DNA from: Alphaproteobacteria bacterium
GTDB lineage: Bacteria > Pseudomonadota > Alphaproteobacteria > SMXP01
NCBI GenBank assembly: GCA_028280675.1
Contig: JANQLI010000099.1
Span: 1 to 13,087, forward strand
Direction: 5' to 3'
DNA length: 13,087 nt
Numbering within the stretch: position 1 is the stretch's first letter; every line of letters starts with the position of its first letter. Positions 7,154 through 13,087 of this stretch are shown here, piece by piece. The translations under genes were made by a program, and so were the position numbers. Below the pieces are notes generated by a model. That model worked only from the letters and a program-made list of their open reading frames with translations. It ran no database searches and was not told the DNA's origin.

Positions 7154-7555
7154 TCAGTTTGCACTTTCTAATTCATTCATATCATCTTTCAGGTTTTTAA
7201 TGACTTCAAGAAAGGCAGACGTCAGTTTTTCAATCATCGACACGGTTTGTTCAATTTCAGCATCGGTCGGCATATCGCCACCACGTTCCGCAAGGCGCTT
7301 CCGCAGTTCCTCATTTTCGGCTCTCAGGCGCAGAACTTCTTGTGAGGTGGATGTTTCATCTTCCGTCGCTGTTTTGCAAACCAACGCATCGCCCTCAAAT
7401 GTGCATTGTGAGACCTGGCCGGTTTCGGTGTCTAACCGGATGATCCCTTGATCCACAGTTTGCATTTGATAGCGATCACCCGCATGGGCCGAACTGATTA
7501 CGCTGATACCCAGCAAAGCCGCGCCTGTTATGAGTTTCGTGACGTGGTGCGTCAT
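7154..7555 (-). CDS. Secreted coiled-coil protein with a two-cysteine domain, function unknown
   Basis: Predicted periplasmic protein of 133 aa. A signal peptide ends at SAHA|GD (A25). The mature N-terminus carries the compact segment RYQMQTVDQGIIRLDTETG (28-46) followed by C51 and C60, probably a disulfide-bonded beta hairpin. I recall similar 'RLDTxTG...C...C' segments in uncharacterised alphaproteobacterial proteins. A charged heptad-like helix spans about 72-92 (EVLRLRAENEELRKRLAE), and a second helix about 98-131, so it probably oligomerises. The ATG at 7555 is preceded by GGAGGGG (7559-7565, minus strand); the longer start at 7567 would put this ribosome site inside the gene, so it is unlikely. 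It is tail-to-tail with the lipid kinase. Function unknown. Confidence 0.78.
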   Translation of the reverse strand: MTHHVTKLITGAALLGISVISSAHAGDRYQMQTVDQGIIRLDTETGQVSQCTFEGDALVCKTATEDETSTSQEVLRLRAENEELRKRLAERGGDMPTDAEIEQTVSMIEKLTSAFLEVIKNLKDDMNELESAN

Positions 7556-7610
7556 GCGCCCCTCCATAGATGTATTGAGAAGTCTGTTGAACTGACTGTT
7601 CCTGTGAAAT

Positions 7611-7668
7611 GGGGCCGTTTTATGATGGCAGGGGAAGGCGAAATTATCCTTTCCTTCCGGGGCCGTTT
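7611..7668. repeat. Direct repeat of GGGGCCGTTT flanking a small inverted repeat
   Basis: GGGGCCGTTT occurs at 7611-7620 and 7659-7668, a 48-base period. Between the copies, GGAAGG (7633-7638) and CCTTCC (7653-7658) can form a six-pair hairpin. The unit sits in the divergent gap between the coiled-coil and membrane-protein genes, ending 37 bases before the ATG at 7705. It could be paired regulator sites, or chance. Confidence 0.35.
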
Positions 7669-7704
7669 CTGGTTTGGTGACGGGCGATTCACGTTGAGGA
7701 CATC

Positions 7705-8148
7705 ATGGGCGAGAACCCATCTAGAACCCAAATGACAGATACTGTGCACAATGCCAATGGGCATCTCATTGCGGCCATTGCGGTTCCTCTTGGTCTCATG
7801 ATGTTGTTTGTTTTTTACGTGCCGGGATCGCCTTTTTCTTCCCAATCATGGGTGTTTAATCAAATCAGCGGTGAATTGCTTTATTGTCTTGCTGGTGTGT
7901 TCTGGTTCGGCTGGCGCTGGGGCGGCGAAACACCTACAGCCTTATGGCTGCCACGGCGGTTCTGGATTGCCTCTATCGTCATCTTCATAATTACACTGAT
8001 GTTGTTCACCTATGCAGAATGGGTTGGCGCATCCGAGACGGTTCTTGCCCGCTACCCCACTTATTATATCTTTTACGTGTTGCTGACATATCTTGTTTTG
8101 GTGGTTGCGCAACGCAAAGTCGGGGCCGCAAAACACGCGGCGACTTAG
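7705..8148 (+). CDS. Integral membrane protein with four predicted helices, function unknown
   Basis: A 147-aa protein with a short polar N-terminus (1-19), hydrophobic helices at about 21-39, 55-72, 86-104 and 117-136, and a basic tail (QRKVGAAKHAAT), which suggests both ends face the cytoplasm. Aromatic residues cluster in VFWFGWRWGGE (65-75). I recognise no family. GAGGA (7696-7700) is four bases before the ATG, a tight but workable spacing; ATG at 7732 (MTDT) is an alternative start with no better site. It is transcribed away from the secreted coiled-coil gene and converges on motA with a 26-base gap. Confidence 0.72.
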   Translation: MGENPSRTQMTDTVHNANGHLIAAIAVPLGLMMLFVFYVPGSPFSSQSWVFNQISGELLYCLAGVFWFGWRWGGETPTALWLPRRFWIASIVIFIITLMLFTYAEWVGASETVLARYPTYYIFYVLLTYLVLVVAQRKVGAAKHAAT

Positions 8149-8174
8149 AGGCCAGCTCTCAATGTTTCAATGGA

Positions 8175-9047
8175 TTACCCCACTTCGGGCGGAATCTCAT
8201 TTAATGCTTCTTCAAGCTGCATGAAGGATGGTTGAATATCGGTCGGAACGTTGCCGCGGCCGATTTCGACGGAAATCTGTGCGGCATTGCCATGAAGGTG
8301 GGCGACAAGCACGTCGCGGATGATGGCGTAAAACTGCGCCTCTTCGTCATACACTTGCTGCAGCCGCGCGGCAATTGGCGCAACGAAGCCATAGGCCATA
8401 AACACGCCAAGGAAGGTTCCCACAAGCGCACCGCCAATCATTTTCCCGAGCACAGCAGGTGGTTCGGTAATGGCGCCCATGGTTTTAATAATCCCAAGCA
8501 CAGCGGCGACAATGCCGAGAGCTGGTAATCCATCCGCAAGATTTTGAACAGCATGGGCCGGATGGGACGCTTCGTGATGGTGCTTTTCAAGCTGGCGCTC
8601 CATATGATCTTCGACTTGATGCGGGTCTTCAAAGTTCATGGTCATCATGCGCAGCGTGTCGCAGATGAAATCAAGCGCGAAGTGATCTTTCATGATCGTT
8701 GGGTAGCGTGAAAAGATGGAACTCTCTTCCGGATTTTCGATATGCGCTTCAAGGGCGATCACCCCTTTTGATTTCATGGTTTTCGTCAAAAGGAAGAGAA
8801 GGCACAAAAGATCAGTGTAATCCGAGTCTTTCCATTTTGGTCCCGATATAAACTTGCCGAAATCTTTCAGCGTTTGCATCACGGAATGCGTGCTATTGCC
8901 GATGATGAAGGCGCCAATCCCTGCGCCTAAGATAATGATCAGCTCAAAAGGCGCCGCCTGGATGATCACATCAAAATGGCCACCGGCAAGCATGAAGCCG
9001 CCAAACACCATGATAAACACAATGACTACACCGCCGAGTTGAACCAT
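8175..9047 (-). CDS. motA: Flagellar motor stator protein MotA
   Basis: Inner-membrane stator subunit that, with MotB, forms the proton channel turning the flagellar motor; 290 aa, close to the E. coli length of 295. Four membrane helices: about 3-21, 34-52, 172-191 and 202-224. A large cytoplasmic loop between helices 2 and 3 holds KTMKSKGVIALEAHIENP (89-106), where E100 matches the E. coli E98 position that contacts FliG; a lysine (K92) stands where E. coli has R90. P175 (GLPALG) and P224 (VAPIA) match the prolines P173 and P222 needed for torque. The sequence is MotA-like rather than ExbB/TolQ. The ATG has no visible Shine-Dalgarno (upstream reads GTGCGGTTAA). No motB follows: downstream is the convergent membrane-protein gene. 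Confidence 0.92.
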   Translation of the reverse strand: MVQLGGVVIVFIMVFGGFMLAGGHFDVIIQAAPFELIIILGAGIGAFIIGNSTHSVMQTLKDFGKFISGPKWKDSDYTDLLCLLFLLTKTMKSKGVIALEAHIENPEESSIFSRYPTIMKDHFALDFICDTLRMMTMNFEDPHQVEDHMERQLEKHHHEASHPAHAVQNLADGLPALGIVAAVLGIIKTMGAITEPPAVLGKMIGGALVGTFLGVFMAYGFVAPIAARLQQVYDEEAQFYAIIRDVLVAHLHGNAAQISVEIGRGNVPTDIQPSFMQLEEALNEIPPEVG

Positions 9048-9384
9048 TTAACCGCACACATTCACTTTGTGATTCCTTGAGGAATCTTTTTTCTTTTATC
9101 CTCCTGGTCCGCGCTGGCGCGTGAGCCGCAGGTCTCTGATCGGCATCATGGCGATGAATACTTAATGTTGGGTGAAGGATTCTGAGAAAAGTCCCGGAAA
9201 ATAGCCAAAATTCGTGCTTTCTGACGGGGAACGCTTGTCATGAAATCGCCAAAAAGCCGTTACAAAAGGAAAGCGTGGGACAAATTATTCCGGGATTCCC
9301 GTTGCAGGGGGGCGCAAGACGCTCTAATTTGCCCGCAATGGGGCTTGGGTTGACCAAGATCTGCTAATTGGAGGGTTTTCAAGT
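9048..9384. other. 337-base divergent intergenic region
   Basis: Separates motA (minus) from the secreted-protein gene (plus) and should hold both promoters, but I cannot fix either with confidence. It contains a terminator-like hairpin (9071-9092) and an open frame of 37 codons (9240-9353) starting MKSPKSRYKRK. GGGGA precedes that frame, yet it matches nothing I know. TTGACC at 9350-9355 looks like a -35 box but lacks a matching -10 at normal spacing. No tRNA is seen. Confidence 0.55.
9071..9092 (+). terminator. Possible weak terminator antisense to the motA leader
   Basis: GATTCC-TTGA-GGAATC (9071-9086) forms a six-pair hairpin followed by six T residues on the plus strand (9087-9092). No plus-strand gene ends nearby, so it would only stop antisense transcription leaving motA. 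On the minus strand the hairpin lies in the motA leader and lacks a T-run. The stem is short and AT-rich. Confidence 0.35.
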
Positions 9385-9780
9385 ATGAAGAAGTTCTTAA
9401 TGATCACCGCGGCTGCGGGGATGGTGGCAAGCGCGGCATCAGCGCAAGATATGACTTTGGCAGGGGCGCAAGTCTTGCTGACGGAAATTCCTGGAGCTTC
9501 AGACTGTGTTGAGCCGGCGGCACCTAGCGTGCCTGATGGCTCAACTTCAACAGTTGAAGAAGTGCTCGCAGCACGTGATGCTGTTGCGGCATATGATTCC
9601 GCGGTTCAAGACTATCAAGATTGTCTAAATGCAGCAGTCTCTGGAATGGGTGATGGCTTATCTGAGCAACACAATCAAGCTGTGAACATTGTTGACAGTA
9701 ATATAGTAGATAAGGTCACGATGCTTGCCGAAGAAATGAATGCTGCCATTCGCGCTTATAATGCAGCAAATCCTGACTAA
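9385..9780 (+). CDS. Small secreted two-cysteine protein, function unknown
   Basis: Exported protein of 131 aa. The signal peptide has a basic start (MKK), a hydrophobic core and cleavage at AASA|QD (after residue 20). The mature part is acidic, alanine-rich and mostly helical. C41 (SDCVEPAAPSVPDG) and C80 (QDYQDCLNAA) probably form one disulfide bracketing a helix of about 57-79. I recall a similar spacing, Cys-Pro-rich turn, helix, then Tyr-x-x-Cys, in short uncharacterised alphaproteobacterial periplasmic proteins, but cannot name a family. The start is well supported by GGAGGG (9370-9375), nine bases before the ATG. A terminator directly follows, so it is a single-gene unit. The strong ribosome site and terminator suggest a well-expressed protein. 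Confidence 0.82.
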   Translation: MKKFLMITAAAGMVASAASAQDMTLAGAQVLLTEIPGASDCVEPAAPSVPDGSTSTVEEVLAARDAVAAYDSAVQDYQDCLNAAVSGMGDGLSEQHNQAVNIVDSNIVDKVTMLAEEMNAAIRAYNAANPD

Positions 9781-9801
9781 GGTTTTCGCACGTCAAGATT
9801 G

Positions 9802-9833
9802 AAGGGCGTATCCCCGAAGGATGCGCCCTTTTT
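9802..9833 (+). terminator. Rho-independent terminator after the small secreted-protein gene
   Basis: AAGGGCGTATCC (9802-9813) pairs with GGATGCGCCCTT (9819-9830), a 12-pair stem with one G-T pair and a CCGAA loop, followed by T residues to 9833. Its T-run overlaps the stop codon of the convergent transglycosylase gene (from 9832). On the minus strand there is no T-run, so it serves the plus strand. Confidence 0.9.
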
Positions 9834-11103
9834 AATTGGAGGCTGATGTGCGCATTTGCTCCAGAAGAGATTGCGTGACAAATCCATCCGCAGGCTGATT
9901 ATTATCTTCTTGATAAAGGCGGACCGCGCGCCGCGTATTGGCGCCGATAATGCCATCCACAATCCCAGGGTCATAGCCGAGATAGGTCAATAAGTCTTGC
10001 AATTCCATGCGTTGATCCCGCGAAAGCCCTTTTTCATTCACAGGCCATACGCCTTGAATGGCGTTGCCGCCACTTAAGCGATCCGATAAATGGCCAATCG
10101 CAAGGGCGTAGGCGGTCGAATTGTTGTAGCGCAAAATGGCCTGGAAATTCGGATAGATCAAAAAGGCAGGTCCGGTATAGCCTGCCGGAATGAGTAAGGA
10201 CGCTATGCGGTTGTTGTCAGCCTCAAGATTTGTTCCCTGCACAGCCGATATGCCGAGCGCGCGCCATTGGCTCACAGATTTCACGATAGTTTTATCGGCA
10301 AGGGAGTAATCAAAGTCTGACGGCAGGACAACCTCGCGGCCCCACGTTTCACCTTCGCGCCATCCTGATTCCGAAAGATAGTTTGCAGTGGACGCAAACG
10401 CATCCCCGAGATTTTTCCACAGATTCTTTTTGCCGTCTTTGTCGTAATCAACGGCATATCCAAGATACGTGCTTGGGATAAATTGCGTCATCCCCATGCC
10501 GCCCGCCCAGGAGCCAACCATCTGGTCTTTGCTGGCATAGCCTTCGTTGAGAATCGTCAGGGCGGCAAACAATTGTTCACGCCCAAACGCGGTGCGCCGT
10601 CCACGATAGGCGAGTGTTGCGAGAGACCGGAAGATGCCTTTGTCGCCCATCACAGCGCCAAAGCTGCTTTCCAATCCCCAAATCGCTGTGATTGTGTGAC
10701 GCGACACTCCATAGCGCTTTTCAATTGCATCAAACAGGCTTTCATTTTGCGCAAGTTTTTCATTGCCCTTTTGAATGCGATAGTTGGATGCGGCGCCATT
10801 CAAATACTCCCAAATTTGACGTTCAAATTCAGGCTGTTTTTCATCTGATGTGATGATGCTCTCATCTAATGTTAATCCGGCGAAAGCGATGTCGATCACT
10901 TGTGGTTGAATGCCTTTGGCAATCGCATAGTCGCGATAGACTGTCAGCCAGTCGGCAAAAGACAATCCCTCTTGATCCATGCGGGCCGTATAGGCATCTG
11001 TGGCAGTGCTTGCGCTCTGGGCAGGCGCATTGGGCGTCGCAGCGCAGGCGAAAACAAACAGTGATGTGAAAATAGCGGCCAGACGACTCATGTTACGTTT
11101 CAT
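9832..11103 (-). CDS. MltB-type lytic murein transglycosylase with peptidoglycan-binding domain
   Basis: Envelope enzyme of 423 aa that cleaves the MurNAc-GlcNAc bond of peptidoglycan to form 1,6-anhydro ends. The N-terminus is a signal peptide ending LFVFAC (15-20); C20 suggests a lipoprotein, although F at the -2 position is unusual. The catalytic domain (about 45-345) has IWGLESSFG (141-149), with E145 as the expected catalytic acid, GGMGMTQFIPSTY (201-213), and YNNSTAYALAIGHLSDRL (326-343), all hallmarks of the SltB/MltB group. The C-terminal PG_binding_1 domain (about 363-416) contains DGIIGANTRRAVRLYQ (383-398). The start at 11103 has GAGG three bases upstream, rather close; an in-frame ATG at 11091 is an alternative. 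It lies 69 bases downstream of the DUF1194 gene on the same strand, probably in one transcript. Confidence 0.92.
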   Translation of the reverse strand: MKRNMSRLAAIFTSLFVFACAATPNAPAQSASTATDAYTARMDQEGLSFADWLTVYRDYAIAKGIQPQVIDIAFAGLTLDESIITSDEKQPEFERQIWEYLNGAASNYRIQKGNEKLAQNESLFDAIEKRYGVSRHTITAIWGLESSFGAVMGDKGIFRSLATLAYRGRRTAFGREQLFAALTILNEGYASKDQMVGSWAGGMGMTQFIPSTYLGYAVDYDKDGKKNLWKNLGDAFASTANYLSESGWREGETWGREVVLPSDFDYSLADKTIVKSVSQWRALGISAVQGTNLEADNNRIASLLIPAGYTGPAFLIYPNFQAILRYNNSTAYALAIGHLSDRLSGGNAIQGVWPVNEKGLSRDQRMELQDLLTYLGYDPGIVDGIIGANTRRAVRLYQEDNNQPADGFVTQSLLEQMRTSASN

Positions 11104-11172
11104 CCCCCTCAGACTTCTTCTCTTTACTCCTAGACGTGTCGGGCATGTGCTGCAAGAGATTGCATGCGAATC

Positions 11173-12036
11173 TTAATCATGGCGTTTTGTGCGATATGCC
11201 GCCACGTGCTGCGCCGCTTTCGCATGTGCGTGTTGTTCGGCTTTTGGCGCTTCGGCAATTTCACGGATCAGTTTCGACAAAATGGCGGACCGGAAGTCAT
11301 CGAAATTTTCCGCAGCGACAATAAAGGCGCCTGGCCCTCCGATCACATTGTCTTTGTAATAGAGGTCCAACTTCATCTCCTTTGGTGTGCCCACGCCAAT
11401 GGGCTGCGGGCGATCATTGAGGATCGGCAAGCCATTAATGACAATGCCTTGATCAATCGCCGCTTGCCGGGCTTCGGCTAAGGGACGTCCTTGGTTTTGC
11501 TTGCCATCACCTGAAATATCAATCACTTGGCGTGTTCCGCGGTATCCATTGTTGGGAAAGAGGGACACGGCATGATCAATGGCATGGCTGATCGAGGTGT
11601 AGTACGCGCGGTTAAGCGGGACCGTGCTTAAGCGTGATGTGAATGCATGCGCGCTCCGTTCATCCGAAATGACCATCCAATCGACAAGTTGGTTTTGGTA
11701 ATAACTGTCCGCCCATTCCACATAGGTTACGGCGATTTTGCCAAGAAAGCCCGACTCAATGGCCTTCAGAACTGAGGGATGTGTAAGCGCGGCCATATAG
11801 CCTTCGCGCTGTGTCTGCGCTTCCACTATGTCAACGCTAAATGAAATATCGACCGCGAGCACAAGCTCAAGATCGACATCTTCTCCGCTCTCTTGTTGCA
11901 GAGGCGGGGCAAAAGGATCGTCAAAAGGCGGCGCGGCAGTATCTTGGCCTGCTAATTGCGTAAGGGGAAGAACGGCCAACAGCATTCCGACCATCCAGGC
12001 ATGGAAATGTCGTGGGTCCCGCTCTCCTTGGATCAT
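11173..12036 (-). CDS. DUF1194 protein, secreted von Willebrand factor A-like domain
   Basis: Exported protein of 287 aa with a single vWA-like domain of the DUF1194 type. A hydrophobic segment at about 14-30 (MVGMLLAVLPLTQLAG) acts as signal peptide or anchor, followed by a proline-rich linker (35-50). The metal-ion-dependent adhesion site is intact: DISFS (63-67) supplies D-x-S-x-S, T147 lies in YYTSIS, and D173/D177 lie in VIDISGDGKQN (171-181). The vWA fold runs to about 262; the tail is rich in Ala, His and Lys. Such domains bind partner proteins through a metal, here presumably in the periplasm. GGGGAGAG upstream of the ATG supports the start. The next gene on the strand is the lytic transglycosylase, which suggests an envelope role, though a physical link is only inferred. 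Confidence 0.88.
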   Translation of the reverse strand: MIQGERDPRHFHAWMVGMLLAVLPLTQLAGQDTAAPPFDDPFAPPLQQESGEDVDLELVLAVDISFSVDIVEAQTQREGYMAALTHPSVLKAIESGFLGKIAVTYVEWADSYYQNQLVDWMVISDERSAHAFTSRLSTVPLNRAYYTSISHAIDHAVSLFPNNGYRGTRQVIDISGDGKQNQGRPLAEARQAAIDQGIVINGLPILNDRPQPIGVGTPKEMKLDLYYKDNVIGGPGAFIVAAENFDDFRSAILSKLIREIAEAPKAEQHAHAKAAQHVAAYRTKRHD

Positions 12037-12151
12037 GTGTCTCTCCCCGGCTTTATGGCGTGGTTAGCCTAGGACCAAGTGTGGCGGGCGTCTATGGCAA
12101 GTGTATGGCATCACGCAAAAATGGCTGCGGGCATACCCGAGCCCTTAGCGG

Positions 12152-12180
12152 TTGACAGAGCGGCTTTGCGGCACTAAGTT
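12152..12180 (+). promoter_or_regulatory. Putative promoter of rpmJ
   Basis: TTGACA (12152-12157) is a perfect -35 box. Seventeen bases later TAAGTT (12175-12180) is a poor -10 match (three of six). The site is 60 bases upstream of the L36 start and is the only -35 of this quality in the gap. Confidence 0.4.
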
Positions 12181-12240
12181 CCGCGCTTTCCCGGTGCCTG
12201 AATAGGCCGCCGCACAGAATTGCTAGACCGAGAGTGACCG

Positions 12241-12366
12241 ATGAAAGTACGTAGCTCATTGAAATCTTTGAAGAATCGCCATCGCGATTGCCGTATTGTG
12301 CGTCGCAAAGGCCGCGTTTACGTGATCAATAAAACCAACCGGCGCTTTAAAGCCCGTCAAGGCTAA
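12241..12366 (+). CDS. rpmJ: 50S ribosomal protein L36 (zinc-ligand-free type)
   Basis: A 41-aa basic protein of the large ribosomal subunit, reading MKVRSSLKSLKNRHRDC at the start and NKTNRRFKARQG at the end. The opening KVR, the central RRKGRVYVI and the closing RQG identify L36. Of the canonical C-x2-C...C...H zinc ligands only one cysteine (C17) remains; the other positions hold Arg/His, Asn and Arg/Phe. This is the zinc-independent, 41-residue form normal in alphaproteobacteria. The ATG follows GAGAGTG, a modest ribosome site. A TTGACA box lies upstream and a clear terminator follows, so it is transcribed alone, unlike the L36 gene inside the spc operon of many other bacteria. Confidence 0.95.
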   Translation: MKVRSSLKSLKNRHRDCRIVRRKGRVYVINKTNRRFKARQG

Positions 12367-12417
12367 GCCTTCATAATCTGGGCTTTGGGCCTATTACACA
12401 GAACACAGCATGTTTTA

Positions 12418-12446
12418 AGCCGCTGCTCCATTGCAGCGGCTGTTTT
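12418..12446 (+). terminator. Rho-independent terminator of rpmJ
   Basis: AGCCGCTGC (12418-12426) pairs perfectly with GCAGCGGCT (12433-12441), nine pairs around a six-base TCCATT loop, followed by GTTTT. It lies about 50 bases after the rpmJ stop. Confidence 0.88.
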
Positions 12447-12560
12447 CGTATGACCTGTGCATATTTCCGCGCCTCTATCCTATCCCACTGATTGCTTTGG
12501 CCTTTTTTTCGTGTATCGTGCTCCGGGGAGATGTCAATGGGGTGGGAGAAGGAGAGTCGC

Positions 12561-13087
12561 GTGTCGCAGACATTCTTGCTCTATGGAGCAACCGGCTATA
12601 CCGGGAAACTCATCGCCGCCGAGGCCAAGGCGAAAGGCATTGCCCCCATTCTGGCCGGTCGATCAGCCGATAAGTTACAAGCGGTGGCTGACCCTCTGGG
12701 CCTGACATTTGATGCTTTTACCCTCGATCAAACGGATAAATTAGACGCAGCTTTGGCAAATGTTGATGTCGTGCTGCATGCAGCCGGGCCCTTTTCGAAA
12801 ACCTGGAGGCCAATGGTCGAGGCGTGTTTGCGCACTAAGACCCACTATCTTGACATCACCGGTGAGATTGAAGTGTTCGAGCGCTGTCATCGCTTGGATG
12901 AGCAAGCTAAAGAGGCGGGAATCATGCTCATGCCCGGCACCGGCTATGATGTGGTGCCAAGTGATTGCCTGGCGCACTATGTCAGTCAGCGTGCAGGGGG
13001 CGGGCATCATCTCACCCTTGCCATGACGGGGATGGGGCGTGCCTCACGTGGCACGGCGAAAACCGCGATGGAAAAAATCGGCGGCGG
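12561..13087 (+). CDS. Saccharopine dehydrogenase / trans-acting enoyl reductase family protein (3' end cut off)
   Basis: The first 175 codons of a gene that runs off the right edge. The N-terminal Rossmann motif YGATGYTGK (8-16) and LAGRS (31-35) indicate NAD(P) binding. HAAGPF (74-79), HYLDITGE (96-103) and GTGYDVVPSD (128-137) are characteristic of the saccharopine dehydrogenase-like family that includes mycobacterial trans-acting enoyl reductases, and SRGTAKTA continues that match. Full members are usually 350-420 aa, so about half is missing. It is probably a reductase of lipid or polyketide intermediates rather than true lysine-pathway saccharopine dehydrogenase. I chose the GTG at 12561 because AAGGAG (12549-12554) lies six bases upstream. 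An in-frame ATG at 12537 with GGGGAG six bases upstream is a real alternative and would add eight residues. Confidence 0.88.
   Translation, partial: MSQTFLLYGATGYTGKLIAAEAKAKGIAPILAGRSADKLQAVADPLGLTFDAFTLDQTDKLDAALANVDVVLHAAGPFSKTWRPMVEACLRTKTHYLDITGEIEVFERCHRLDEQAKEAGIMLMPGTGYDVVPSDCLAHYVSQRAGGGHHLTLAMTGMGRASRGTAKTAMEKIGG

Noticed and set aside
10483..10848. 121-codon plus-strand frame inside the transglycosylase gene
   Set aside because: Antisense to the catalytic domain of an intact MltB-type gene; no recognisable protein features.
12431..12705. Two overlapping plus-strand frames (12431-12673 and 12457-12705)
   Set aside because: Both overlap the rpmJ terminator or the start of the saccharopine-dehydrogenase-like gene in a different frame; the latter has clear Rossmann motifs.
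1..13087. tRNA, rRNA, CRISPR array or prophage genes
   Set aside because: No TPsiC-like sequence, no regularly spaced repeats and no phage-type proteins were found on either strand.

Overview
The window looks like an ordinary chromosomal stretch from a flagellated alphaproteobacterium. The grounds are a 41-residue L36 with the alphaproteobacterial sequence pattern, a proton-type MotA, a DUF1194 von Willebrand-like protein next to an MltB-type lytic transglycosylase, and several small two-cysteine secreted proteins of a kind I associate with that class. Species cannot be named. I see no rRNA, tRNA, CRISPR array, phage module or intact insertion sequence.

Left part (1-2742). Two plus-strand genes, an NAD(P)-binding atypical SDR and an MFS transporter, are visibly poorer in G+C than the rest (about 33-45% in hand-counted 60-base blocks, against 52-55% in blocks from the antiporter and transglycosylase genes). 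They are followed by about 600 bases with no convincing gene. This part may be a recent arrival.

Middle (2743-8148). A PEP-CTERM surface or matrix protein on the minus strand has its own promoter and a very strong terminator. A minus-strand CPA1 cation/proton antiporter diverges from a plus-strand flavin-type PPOX-family protein. A plus-strand pair follows: a small four-helix membrane protein and a YegS/DagK-like lipid kinase. The kinase runs stop-to-stop into a minus-strand secreted coiled-coil protein, which diverges from another four-helix membrane protein.

Right part (8175-13087). motA stands alone on the minus strand without motB. A small secreted two-cysteine protein with its own terminator follows. 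Next come a minus-strand DUF1194 protein and lytic transglycosylase (a likely two-gene unit acting in the envelope), then rpmJ (L36, zinc-ligand-free type) with its terminator. The window ends inside a saccharopine-dehydrogenase/trans-acting enoyl-reductase-like gene that is cut off at the 3' edge.

Much of the window concerns the cell envelope: peptidoglycan trimming, lipid phosphorylation, ion exchange, the flagellar stator, secreted small proteins and a sorted surface protein. I found no clearly new multi-gene system. The items most worth a second look are the compositional break on the left, the orphan PEP-CTERM gene, the palindrome cluster upstream of the antiporter, and the conserved-looking secreted proteins of unknown function.
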